Assembly: GCA_964429135.1 (NCBI GenBank)
Contig: CAYSAU010000019.1
Span: 1-64,000, forward strand
Origin: CAZSDU01 sp964429135
Lineage (GTDB): Bacteria; Bacteroidota; Bacteroidia; Bacteroidales; FEN-979
DNA length: 64,000 bases
Direction of reading: 5' to 3'
The notes under the pieces were generated by a model, which saw nothing but the letters and a program-made list of their open reading frames with translations, did not search any database and was not told the origin of the DNA. This document shows, in pieces, positions 53,505 through 61,695 of this stretch; positions within the stretch are counted from its first letter, which is position 1; each line of letters opens with the position of its first letter. A program made the position numbers and the translations under genes.

Positions 53505-54646
53505 AAGAACCTCATCTTCATATCATCTCCTTCGATATCCCCTATCCGGCCACCTATGGCGGAGTGATTGATGTTTTCTACAAGATCAGGGCACTCAGCT
53601 CCGCCGGTGTGAAAATTCACCTGCATTGCTATGAATACCATCGTGAACCGGCTGAAGAACTTGAAAAGCTTTGTTATACTATCTCTTATTATCCGCGAAC
53701 CACGGGATGGCGTGCAATGATCAGCTTCAAGCCATACATCGTGGCAGGCCGCCGTTCCAAAGAACTCCTCCAAAACCTCCAGAAAGATGATTATCCCATC
53801 CTTTTCGAAGGCCTGCATTGCTGCTATTTTCTTAATGATAAAGGGCTGAAAACACGTTACAAAATTTACCGTGAAAGCAATATTGAACATCATTATTATT
53901 ACCATTTGTTTAAGGCAGAAAAGAATTATTTCAGAAAATTCTTTTTCTTGTTGGAAAGCATTCGTTTGAAATTTTATCAACCGGTTCTGCGTCATGCCAG
54001 CATTATGCTTACTGTCTCTGAAGAAGATACAGTGTATCTCCGTCACCATTTTCCTGACGTCAGCATCGTTTACCTTCCCAGTTTTCACAGAGAAAATGAC
54101 ATTAATTGCTTGAGTGGAAAAGGAGATTACATTCTTTACCAGGGCAATTTAAGTGTTCCAGAGAATCAGATTGCTGCAGAATTTCTTATCCGGGAAGTGT
54201 TGGAAGAAACCATGCCAGAATTGATCATTGCAGGAATGAACCCAACGGAACGATTGCTTCGCCTGGCCAGGCTCAAAAAAAACATAAGGGTCATGGCCAA
54301 TCCTTCGGATGAAGAAATGTTTCACCTGATCAGGAATGCCCATGTCAATGTCATGGTTACCTTCCAGGCAACAGGATTGAAACTTAAATTACTTCATGCC
54401 CTCTACAACGGAAGGTTTTGCCTCGTCAATCCGACTATGCTTGCCGGAACAAAACTTAATGCTTTATGCGAAATTGCTGAAAACCCCATCGCGTTCAGAA
54501 AAAAAATCAAAACACTTTTTTCAATGGAATTTACTCCTGAGATGGTTCAGAAAAGAAAAGAGGTGCTTGCTGTCACTTATTCCAATGAAAAAAATTGCAA
54601 AACCTTATGTGATTTGTTACCTTTGTGTTTGCCCATCAAATTATAA
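53501..54646 (+). CDS. glycosyltransferase family 1/4-like protein with GTG start
   Basis: The 381-residue GT-B protein starts at GTG 53501 in a GTGA overlap with the previous gene. N-terminal half HIISFDIPYPATYGGVIDVFY; middle LFEGLHCCYFLND and YRESNIEHHYYYHL; C-terminal half YILYQGNLSVPEN and NAHVNVMVTFQATGLKLKLL, where the usual E-x7-E acceptor motif is not obvious. It is coupled to the GT4-like gene, so both probably act on the same glycan. The 3' end contains the promoter of the universal stress gene. Confidence 0.83.
   Translation: MKEPHLHIISFDIPYPATYGGVIDVFYKIRALSSAGVKIHLHCYEYHREPAEELEKLCYTISYYPRTTGWRAMISFKPYIVAGRRSKELLQNLQKDDYPILFEGLHCCYFLNDKGLKTRYKIYRESNIEHHYYYHLFKAEKNYFRKFFFLLESIRLKFYQPVLRHASIMLTVSEEDTVYLRHHFPDVSIVYLPSFHRENDINCLSGKGDYILYQGNLSVPENQIAAEFLIREVLEETMPELIIAGMNPTERLLRLARLKKNIRVMANPSDEEMFHLIRNAHVNVMVTFQATGLKLKLLHALYNGRFCLVNPTMLAGTKLNALCEIAENPIAFRKKIKTLFSMEFTPEMVQKRKEVLAVTYSNEKNCKTLCDLLPLCLPIKL
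54595..54625 (+). promoter_or_regulatory. promoter of the universal stress protein gene, inside the upstream CDS
   Basis: TTG 54595-54597, 20 nt, TACCTTTG 54618-54625: full consensus, located within the last 52 bases of the glycosyltransferase gene. Predicted transcription start about 54632, 32 nt before ATG 54664. Confidence 0.75.
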
Positions 54647-54663
54647 TACAAAAATTCCTGATT

Positions 54664-55542
54664 ATGAAAAAAATCCTCGTCCCGGTTGATTTTTCAGGCC
54701 ACACAGAGATTACCTGTGAATATGCCATAGAACTGGCCAAAGCTCATGGCGCCGAGTTGCATATTTTTCATGCTTTTTTTGATCAGATTATCCTTGCCGA
54801 TACCAGTTTCCCTGATACCCTCAACATGAGTACCATTTATAATGAAGAGCTGATGAAAGAGATCTTCCACCAGGCTGAGAGAAACATCCTGGAATTGAAA
54901 GAAAAACTGGAAGCAAGGATTCTCAAGGCAAACCTTACCAATGTCACGATCAGAACATCACTGGTTGCCGGTGAAATTGAGCACGAGATCAAAGTGATCT
55001 GTAAGGAGTACCAGCCGGATATGGTAATCATGGGGACAAGAGGGAAAGGGAATAACATCAATATCTGGGGTAGGGTATCTACTTTCATCATCGATCATGC
55101 AAAAGTTCCCGTATTGACACTGCCGGAAATTAAAACATTCAGAGGATTCAAAAAAATCATGTTTGCCGCTGACCTGAGTGAATCCAATGACCTGGTTATT
55201 CCCGTCATTCTTGACCTTTTCAAACCTTACCCCATGCTGTTATCAGTGGTTCATTTTCTGAATAAAAATAAAATCAAAGAGGAATACAAGCAGATGAAGG
55301 CATTACAGGGAAAATTCGCCCGGGAAGAAAAGCAAAACCTGGTTAAGTTTGAGATGGTTGAATATGAAGCAGACAATCAAAAAGCCATCGATCAATATAT
55401 TGTTGATAATGAAATTGATCTTATCGTCTTTCAACCTCATAAACGGGGCATTTTCTATATGATATTTACCCGTAACATCACCAAGAAAAACCTTTTCGCT
55501 ACCAATATCCCATTGCTCGCGATACCGGCAAATCCATGCTGA
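54664..55542 (+). CDS. tandem universal stress protein
   Basis: The 292-residue cytosolic protein has two UspA-like domains (about 1-145 and 155-290). The first is intact: KKILVPVDFSGHTE and the nucleotide-binding VIMGTRGKGN...G (G-2x-G-9x-G(S/T) type). The second (FKKIMFAADLSESNDL...LIVFQPHKRGIF) lacks the glycine loop, so only the first half is likely to bind ATP. ATG 54664 (MKKILVPV) is chosen from the promoter; TTG 54625 is part of it. It converges without a gap on the LysM gene. Confidence 0.9.
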   Translation: MKKILVPVDFSGHTEITCEYAIELAKAHGAELHIFHAFFDQIILADTSFPDTLNMSTIYNEELMKEIFHQAERNILELKEKLEARILKANLTNVTIRTSLVAGEIEHEIKVICKEYQPDMVIMGTRGKGNNINIWGRVSTFIIDHAKVPVLTLPEIKTFRGFKKIMFAADLSESNDLVIPVILDLFKPYPMLLSVVHFLNKNKIKEEYKQMKALQGKFAREEKQNLVKFEMVEYEADNQKAIDQYIVDNEIDLIVFQPHKRGIFYMIFTRNITKKNLFATNIPLLAIPANPC

Positions 55543-57018
55543 TTAGTTGACCCTGATCAAGCGAAAATTTTCATATTTGACAATTTCCCAATGTAGGTTT
55601 TCATAACCATTACCTGGTAAGTTTTTTAACTCGAAGGTACACTGAGTATATTTTCCTGAAATCGGAGGCAGTAAAACGGGGAAGTTTTTACCATATTTCC
55701 AGAGCGCTGAAAGAAAGTACAATGTCACATCATAAGCCTGTAAGGCCAGAACATCCGGGTCTGTTTTATAGGTATTCTGGAACCTGGCAACAAACTTCCT
55801 GGTTTCAGGGTTCTGGTAATCCACGAAAAAGGGTGACATGATATGTGTTTGCAAACCCACCATATATTCCGTTTCCAATCCCTCAATCTTATCCCATGAA
55901 GGCAGACCGATTAAAACCAGATTATACTCATTTCTAAGTTCATACATCCGGCGGGTCAATTCAAGGATGTAGGAGGTGTTGTTGGAGAAAAGAATGACCA
56001 CCTGTTCTTTACCTTTTGAGAAGGAGGTAATTGTTGCACTCAAACCTTCAGTAATGGAAACATTCAGCTTGCGCTGTAAGCATTCTTTTTTCAGGATCTC
56101 CGGAGCGTCCTTATCCTTATAAACACCCTCTCTCAGGATAAGAATTTTCGCCTGAGGATAAGTTTTCTCGAGATAACCAGCCAGTTGTGGCAGTTGAGAA
56201 CTTTTCGGGGGGCGAATTTTAATAACTTTTGGATTCCCTTTCAGGAGCTCACTGCGCTCGGTGATAGGGTTGACAATCATAATATTGTTTTTCCGGGCAA
56301 ATTCAGCAACGATTTTAAAATTCTGATGATAAAGAACGCCTAGGATCAAATCCATTTCTTTTAATTCAGGCTTTTTTAGTATTTGTTTAGTCTTAACCGT
56401 GTCTTTATCCATATCATAAACATGAATTTTCATCTGAATGCCCGTTTTCTCAAGTGAATCAAGGGCCAGCCTGAATCCCTCATAAAACTGAATAAAATTC
56501 ATGGATTTAAAAGCTTCCTCCGGATTCGTGACAGTCGTTTCGGTGCTGATCCCATTCACTTCCCCCAGGTACAATGGCAACATTAATGCCACGTGATAAA
56601 CTGGCTTCACGTTTAAAGTATCCTGTTGAATTGAATCTCCGTTCGTTAGCAATGGTAAGGGGATGGTCGAATCACGGGGTGAAAATACCGCCTCTTTGTC
56701 TTTGAATGATTCTCTTAGATGTTGATTTTCAGGCGACTGAGGTTTAATAACCGGAATACGAATCTTTTGATCTGCTTTAATTCCCTCTTTTACCTGGGGG
56801 TTCTCTCTGATCAGAACATTGATATCAAGCCCATAGGCTTTGGATATCATATAAAGTGTCTGACCACGTTTGATGGTATGAATATAGAATTCCTCCCCAT
56901 TATGCTTTTCTATGACGGTGGATCTAATTTGTTTCAACTGATCCTGGGTGGATTGTGTAAACCCTTTAAAATAAAAGGGGAAGCATACAATCATGAAACA
57001 AAAGAACTTTTTGTACAT
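55543..57018 (-). CDS. LysM and type-1 periplasmic-binding domain protein
   Basis: From ATG 57018 (MYKKFFCF...) the protein has 491 residues: a signal peptide (FMIVCFPFYFKGFTQ), one LysM domain (about 42-90; IKRGQTLYMISKAYGLDINVL), a linker, and a periplasmic-binding-protein fold (about 145-485) like that of branched amino-acid receptors (MNFIQFYEGFRLALDSLEKT, DLILGVLYHQNFKIV). No ABC transporter genes are near. It may hold to peptidoglycan and sense or carry a ligand. The longer frame upstream runs into guaA. Second gene after guaA with a 16-nt gap. Confidence 0.85.
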   Translation of the reverse strand: MYKKFFCFMIVCFPFYFKGFTQSTQDQLKQIRSTVIEKHNGEEFYIHTIKRGQTLYMISKAYGLDINVLIRENPQVKEGIKADQKIRIPVIKPQSPENQHLRESFKDKEAVFSPRDSTIPLPLLTNGDSIQQDTLNVKPVYHVALMLPLYLGEVNGISTETTVTNPEEAFKSMNFIQFYEGFRLALDSLEKTGIQMKIHVYDMDKDTVKTKQILKKPELKEMDLILGVLYHQNFKIVAEFARKNNIMIVNPITERSELLKGNPKVIKIRPPKSSQLPQLAGYLEKTYPQAKILILREGVYKDKDAPEILKKECLQRKLNVSITEGLSATITSFSKGKEQVVILFSNNTSYILELTRRMYELRNEYNLVLIGLPSWDKIEGLETEYMVGLQTHIMSPFFVDYQNPETRKFVARFQNTYKTDPDVLALQAYDVTLYFLSALWKYGKNFPVLLPPISGKYTQCTFELKNLPGNGYENLHWEIVKYENFRLIRVN

Positions 57019-57034
57019 CGGATCTCTTATTGGT

Positions 57035-58564
57035 TCATTCCCATTCGATGGTGGCCGGGGGTTTTGAGCTGATGTCGTAAACCACCCGATTAACTCCTTT
57101 GACTTTATTAATAATGTCATTACTCACCTTGGCCAGAAAATCATAAGGCAAATGCGCCCAGTCGGCTGTCATCCCATCTGTTGAAGTTACTGCCCTAAGG
57201 GCGATGACGTTTTCATAGGTGCGCTCATCGCCCATCACACCAACCGACTGAACCGGCAAAAGGACAGCGAAAGCCTGCCAAACCTTATCATATAAGTCGA
57301 ATGCTCTTAAGCCGGTTATATAAATATCGTCCACATCCTGTAAAAGTCTGACTTTTTCGCGGTCAACATCACTGAGAATCCTTACCGCCAGCCCCGGACC
57401 CGGGAAAGGGTGACGGTTGAGAAATCCGGGATCAAGGCCTAAGGTTTTACCTACCTTTCTGACTTCATCTTTAAAAAGACTGTTCAGGGGCTCAACAATT
57501 TTAAGGTTCAATTTTTCAGGTAAACCACCCACATTGTGGTGGGATTTAATGGTTGAGGAAGGACCTTTGACAGAATGAGACTCAATCACATCCGGGTAGA
57601 TCGTGCCCTGGGCAAGCCAATGGATATTCTTGATTTTCATAGCTTCTCCTTCAAACACATCAATGAAAGTCTTTCCAATGATTTTACGCTTCTTTTCAGG
57701 GTCAGTCACACCAGCCAAAGCATCCAGAAAAAGATCACGGGCGTCAACGCCAATCACATTCAGTTCAAGCTGTTCATAGCGCTGCATAACTTTTACAAAC
57801 TCATTTTTGCGTAAAAGACCATTATCCACAAATATGCAGTAAAGGTTTTTCCCTATGGATTTATGGAGCAAAATGGCGGCCACGGATGAGTCAACTCCTC
57901 CCGATAATCCCAGGACAACTTTATCCTGACCGAGCTTTTCCCGAAGACCTCGTACTGTTGATTCCACAAATGACTCGGGAGTCCAGGAAGGCTGACAGCC
58001 ACAGATACCGGCTACGAAATTCTTCAGAAGAATGCCTCCCTCAGTAGTATGATATACTTCTGGGTGAAACTGGATCCCGAAAGTTTGTTCGCCTTCCACC
58101 CTGTATCCCGCATACGTTACATCCTGAGTCCCGGCAATGGCTACAAAGCTCTCCGGGACCCTCAGAATGGTATCTCCATGCGACATCCATACCTGGGTAC
58201 CCTGGGTCATCCCTTTGAGGAGTTCATGGGCAGAGTTGATATAAGACAAGTTAGCCCTTCCGTATTCCCTTATTTTCGAAGGCATAACTTCTCCCCCTGA
58301 AGACTGTGCCAGAAACTGGGCTCCATAGCATATTCCAAGCAGGGGTATTTTTCCGCGTATCTTTGAAAGATCAGGGAAAGGAGAATGGTCATCTCTAACC
58401 GAGAAAGGGCTGCCCGACAATATCACCCCTTTAATCCCTTCGTGAAGGAAGGGTATTTTATTGAAAGGATGAATTTCGCAGTACACATTGAGCTCCCTGA
58501 CCCTTCTCGCAATCAGCTGAGTATACTGGGAACCGAAATCAAGGATTAAAATGGTTTCTTGCAT
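57035..58564 (-). CDS. guaA: GMP synthase (glutamine-hydrolysing)
   Basis: ATG 58564 (MQETILILDFGSQYTQ) gives 509 residues. The N-terminal glutamine amidotransferase has GICYGAQFLAQ with the catalytic Cys and a FHPEVYHTTEG His/Glu pair; the C-terminal ATP-PPase has the GLSGGVDSSVAA P-loop and HPFPGPGLAVRIL. It converts XMP to GMP. Upstream codons lie in non-coding DNA. A TATGTTTG box at 58569-58576 (minus strand) leaves essentially no leader. The non-coding element at 58600 begins just upstream. Confidence 0.96.
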   Translation of the reverse strand: MQETILILDFGSQYTQLIARRVRELNVYCEIHPFNKIPFLHEGIKGVILSGSPFSVRDDHSPFPDLSKIRGKIPLLGICYGAQFLAQSSGGEVMPSKIREYGRANLSYINSAHELLKGMTQGTQVWMSHGDTILRVPESFVAIAGTQDVTYAGYRVEGEQTFGIQFHPEVYHTTEGGILLKNFVAGICGCQPSWTPESFVESTVRGLREKLGQDKVVLGLSGGVDSSVAAILLHKSIGKNLYCIFVDNGLLRKNEFVKVMQRYEQLELNVIGVDARDLFLDALAGVTDPEKKRKIIGKTFIDVFEGEAMKIKNIHWLAQGTIYPDVIESHSVKGPSSTIKSHHNVGGLPEKLNLKIVEPLNSLFKDEVRKVGKTLGLDPGFLNRHPFPGPGLAVRILSDVDREKVRLLQDVDDIYITGLRAFDLYDKVWQAFAVLLPVQSVGVMGDERTYENVIALRAVTSTDGMTADWAHLPYDFLAKVSNDIINKVKGVNRVVYDISSKPPATIEWE

Positions 58565-58568
58565 CTTA

Positions 58569-58576
58569 CAAACATA
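58569..58576 (-). promoter_or_regulatory. -7 promoter element TATGTTTG for guaA
   Basis: Exact TAnnTTTG on the minus strand, 4 nt before ATG 58564, implying a leaderless message. No TTG is at the ideal spacing, and the element at 58600-58712 begins 24 bp upstream. Confidence 0.45.
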
Positions 58577-58599
58577 AGAAAAAATACGATTAACGGTTT

Positions 58600-58712
58600 C
58601 GGTATATGAAAAGTTGGGCATTTCGGAGTACGTCACTGTCAAACCGATACAAAGTTTGAAGCGAGCTACAATGCTTGATTTCAGTAGTATCTGCACAATT
58701 TTTTATATACCG
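58600..58712. mobile_element. 113-bp inverted-repeat-bounded element upstream of guaA
   Basis: CGGTATATGAAAA at 58600-58612 is the reverse complement, with one mismatch in 13, of TTTTTATATACCG at 58700-58712. The DNA between has no convincing coding sequence. The layout is that of a small non-autonomous element or a site-specific recombination site. It lies between guaA and the restriction-modification genes. No flanking target duplication could be made out. Confidence 0.5.
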
Positions 58713-58894
58713 TGTTACAAGCTGGCCGTTCTTGTCTTTCGATAAACTGTCTTTAATTTTTGCTGCACTGTCTTTCTGTCCGTGCGATGGAGTGGGACGG
58801 GCTTGAAGGCTCTTTTGGCATTTTTGGTCTGTGGGCAAGCCAAGTGGGAATGCCAAATCTGCCTGAAAGCGAAGGGAAGCGGCGTGTCGGCTGT
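58713..58894. repeat. GC-rich hairpin-forming non-coding stretch
   Basis: This part of the 330-bp gene-free gap (58565-58894) is much richer in G+C (58785-58892) than the AT-rich genes next to it. TTTGGCATT at 58814-58822 pairs perfectly with AATGCCAAA at 58849-58857; an inner TTGG/CCAA pair (58824-58827 with 58840-58843) extends the fold. No promoter, tRNA or convincing gene is seen. It begins directly after the stop of the HNH gene. A 113-codon open frame covers it on the minus strand but looks like chance. Confidence 0.5.
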
Positions 58895-59125
58895 CTAATG
58901 ATGTGAACATGTATATCTTGTACATTCGCATTGATTACCTGCTCTTTTTAATGCTTTGTCTTTTGTGTCCTGACTAAATGGTTCAGGTGATTTACCTGGA
59001 GTACCATATGTACTTGTGTTTGCATGACAATCTGGACATAATACTTCAGCATTGTCTAAGCCATTTCCGCCATCTCTTCTTTTATGATGGACTTCTAAGT
59101 TTCTGGTTCTTGTACAACGTGCCAT
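58895..59125 (-). CDS. small HNH endonuclease-like protein, possibly truncated
   Basis: The 76-residue protein has LEVHHKRRDGG, then NGLDNAEVLCPDCH, the HH-N-H triad of HNH nucleases with a CxxC-like zinc pair (CPDCH; first Cys partner RCTRTR). After it, ALKRAGNQCECTR looks like the start of a second HNH domain that stops after 12 residues at TAG, exactly where the GC-rich non-coding stretch begins. It may therefore be cut short. Located 31 nt downstream of res in the same direction, it is the last gene of the operon. Confidence 0.72.
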   Translation of the reverse strand: MARCTRTRNLEVHHKRRDGGNGLDNAEVLCPDCHANTSTYGTPGKSPEPFSQDTKDKALKRAGNQCECTRYTCSHH

Positions 59126-59156
59126 AATTATAGGATTTAAGTTGATAATAAACTGT

Positions 59157-61694
59157 TTATTTCAAAAACTCTTTAATTTTTTCTTCCTCTTTTCCCTGTT
59201 CAATCAGATAGCATTCAACTTTGTCATTAATCACATATTCTTCAAATGGAATCTGTGTTTGATATGCTTTAATGTTTTTGAGTTGTTTCTGCCCGGTCAT
59301 TACATCAAGTACTTTCTTTTTATAGGTAGTATCAATGTTTCCAAGAAGATGTTCTCCTTTACTTTCAATGATGTAAACCAATTCCAAATGATTTTCTGCT
59401 GTTTTTTTTGCAGCCACAAAGTCAGGTCTGATTTTGTTCTGTTGCCAACCTTGTATTGAGTACCAGTTTCTATTTACTTTGTTTCTGAACCACCAAAGAA
59501 TTTTTTCTTGTTTGTCAAGTAAATCGCCAACTTTCCTTTCAAGCGTATTCATTGCTGTTACTTCAACATCATCGAAAAGATAGTATTTGTAGGTGCTTGG
59601 AATTGGACATACTGTTATTACATCCTCTTTCGGAACTTTGAATCCAACTGTATCATCATCAGAAACTGCAAGAACAAGATTTTGGGCTTTTAATTCTTCC
59701 AAAAATATTTCTTCTTCCTGTTTTGTCTTTTCTTCCTGAAACTTTTTACATAGCTGAGAAACAATGAAACTGTAATGTTCTTTCAGTTTATCCTTTCCTA
59801 TTTTTTCTTCAATTTGTGATAAATATCTCGTTCCAATGATTCTTGCAAGGAATGGATTTTCAATCAATTCATTCAATCTGCGTGTTAAGTAGTCGATATT
59901 TATTTCTGCTTTTCCGTTTGTTTGACTTTGTTCTTCAACAAATGATGCTTTACTCGAATCATCAAGCGTAATTGCAAATGCTTTCCTTTCTTTTGTCTCG
60001 TTGCTTAATGAGTTTTCAAGTTTAATCAGAAATTCATCTTTCAATTCAAGTTTTGTAAAATCAACTTTTGGTTTGATATCGCTTTCGTAATTAAAACGCC
60101 TTTTGGAATCGCTTTTATCAACCATTAGCCAAACTGGCAAGTAAAATGAATTTTGGAATTTTTCGCTGAACTCTTTTTTTATCTTTACTGTTTTGGTGGC
60201 ATTTATTGCTTCGTTATCACGGAATTTTAATTTTGTAACCAAATCTTCAAGTCCTTCATTTTTAAATCCGGTTGAAACCCTATCTAAAATTTCTCGTGTA
60301 TCGCCTTTTGTGTAATAAACATAACTCTCGTCAAGTTCTTTTACTCCTGATTTTCTTGCAAATGGTTGACGCAAAATTCTGCCAACTAACTGCGTTACGC
60401 CTGTGTTTGAATTTACATTCGGAATAATTCCCAGAATGTAGGCAAAAGAAAAATCCCAACCTTCTCGTAATGCTTCTTTTGTAATGATAAAGCGGACTGG
60501 GCAATCCTGTGAAAACAGGTTTACATCTTCAATATCATTTTGCGAACTTGTTTTAATGGCAATTTCATCGGGGTTTACTTCAAGACTTACCAAATATTCT
60601 TTCACGTCAAGACTGTGAACCCTGTCATGTTTCCCTCTTTGGTCTTTTCCTGTTGCTTCTACTTGCAACAAAGCAGTTGGGCGAATATAAACTCCAGTAT
60701 CTTTCTGGTATTGCTTCGCTGTTTCTTCTAATTTTTCCCGATGTTCTTTTATTTCCTTTACCATCGCTTTCCAGTCGTTCTCTTGTTTGCTAATGGGTGG
60801 GAGAATGTGCATATCAAGTTTTACCATTTCTTCCTCTTTGAGTTCAAGCCCTGTAATGGTAACCAAAACATTCATTTCGGCTTTGGGAGTAGCTGAAAAA
60901 CCTAAAACAAATTCAGGATTTAAACTGTCAATGGTTTTTCGGGCATTTTCTGAAAATACTTTGTGAATTTCATCAATGATTATAAATGGTTTCGAAACAC
61001 GGATTGCGTTTCCAAGGCTTGTCATTATTAAAGGCTGTTCTGTGCCAAGCGGTGAAATAAAATCAAGATTTGGAACTTGCTTTAATAATTGTTCGTGTAA
61101 GTCGTAACGATTATCGGCAGGGAAAAAACTGTCATAGCCGCCACTGTCCTGAAAAACTTTTAACGCTTCTTTTCCATTGGAGCGACTTATTGACTGAATC
61201 ATAACGAAAAGAACAACTAAATTTTCTTCAATATCATTGGTTGTTAATCGCTGTCCTTTTTCCAATATAATAGTTCGGTTGCCACTACATTGGTCTAATA
61301 ACTGGCGTAACGGATTCCCTTTGTCCCTGATTTTTTGAACAGTTTGGCTGTAGATGGTTTCGCTCGGCACAATCCAAACCACAAGCCCCGTACGTTTTTG
61401 AGCAAAAAGGTTTTGATATTCACGGATTGATTCAACGGCAAGCAATGTTTTTCCGCCACCAGTCGGTACTTTAATAATCATCCGGGGGTAACTGTTTCCC
61501 AAGCCGTTTGTACAACGGTCTTTATATTCCAAACCGCTGGTTTGAAAAGTTGTTTGCACCCAATTCAAAGTATGACGCATATTTTCAGGCAATGCCTGTT
61601 TCGCAATGTCAAACGATGTTTTGGTATCACGGGCAGTTTGCAAAAACTGCTTAAGTGCGTTTACAACTTTTATTTGATATTTTTTTAAATACAT
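59157..61694 (-). CDS. type III restriction enzyme, Res subunit
   Basis: The 845-residue SF2 helicase-nuclease cuts DNA when unmodified sites are met by the Res-Mod complex. Walker A VPTGGGKT at 76-83, DEIH at 241-244, FSATP at 266-270 and TQLVGRILRQPF near 440-450 are intact. The C-terminal PD-(D/E)xK nuclease reads RPDFVAAKK at about 756-764 then YIIESKGEH (ESK at about 777-779). Length is a little short for type III Res (usually 900 or more). It starts 1 nt after the dinD stop. The base composition is AT-richer than in the housekeeping genes. Confidence 0.93.
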   Translation of the reverse strand: MYLKKYQIKVVNALKQFLQTARDTKTSFDIAKQALPENMRHTLNWVQTTFQTSGLEYKDRCTNGLGNSYPRMIIKVPTGGGKTLLAVESIREYQNLFAQKRTGLVVWIVPSETIYSQTVQKIRDKGNPLRQLLDQCSGNRTIILEKGQRLTTNDIEENLVVLFVMIQSISRSNGKEALKVFQDSGGYDSFFPADNRYDLHEQLLKQVPNLDFISPLGTEQPLIMTSLGNAIRVSKPFIIIDEIHKVFSENARKTIDSLNPEFVLGFSATPKAEMNVLVTITGLELKEEEMVKLDMHILPPISKQENDWKAMVKEIKEHREKLEETAKQYQKDTGVYIRPTALLQVEATGKDQRGKHDRVHSLDVKEYLVSLEVNPDEIAIKTSSQNDIEDVNLFSQDCPVRFIITKEALREGWDFSFAYILGIIPNVNSNTGVTQLVGRILRQPFARKSGVKELDESYVYYTKGDTREILDRVSTGFKNEGLEDLVTKLKFRDNEAINATKTVKIKKEFSEKFQNSFYLPVWLMVDKSDSKRRFNYESDIKPKVDFTKLELKDEFLIKLENSLSNETKERKAFAITLDDSSKASFVEEQSQTNGKAEINIDYLTRRLNELIENPFLARIIGTRYLSQIEEKIGKDKLKEHYSFIVSQLCKKFQEEKTKQEEEIFLEELKAQNLVLAVSDDDTVGFKVPKEDVITVCPIPSTYKYYLFDDVEVTAMNTLERKVGDLLDKQEKILWWFRNKVNRNWYSIQGWQQNKIRPDFVAAKKTAENHLELVYIIESKGEHLLGNIDTTYKKKVLDVMTGQKQLKNIKAYQTQIPFEEYVINDKVECYLIEQGKEEEKIKEFLK

Positions 61695-61695
61695 G

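Noticed and set aside
53399..54088. 229-codon minus-strand frame
   Set aside because: It is antisense to two glycosyltransferase genes with recognisable motifs, and has no family or start context of its own.
58590..58931. 113-codon minus-strand frame over the gap upstream of guaA
   Set aside because: It runs through inverted repeats and a composition change, overlaps the HNH gene out of frame, and has no protein motif.
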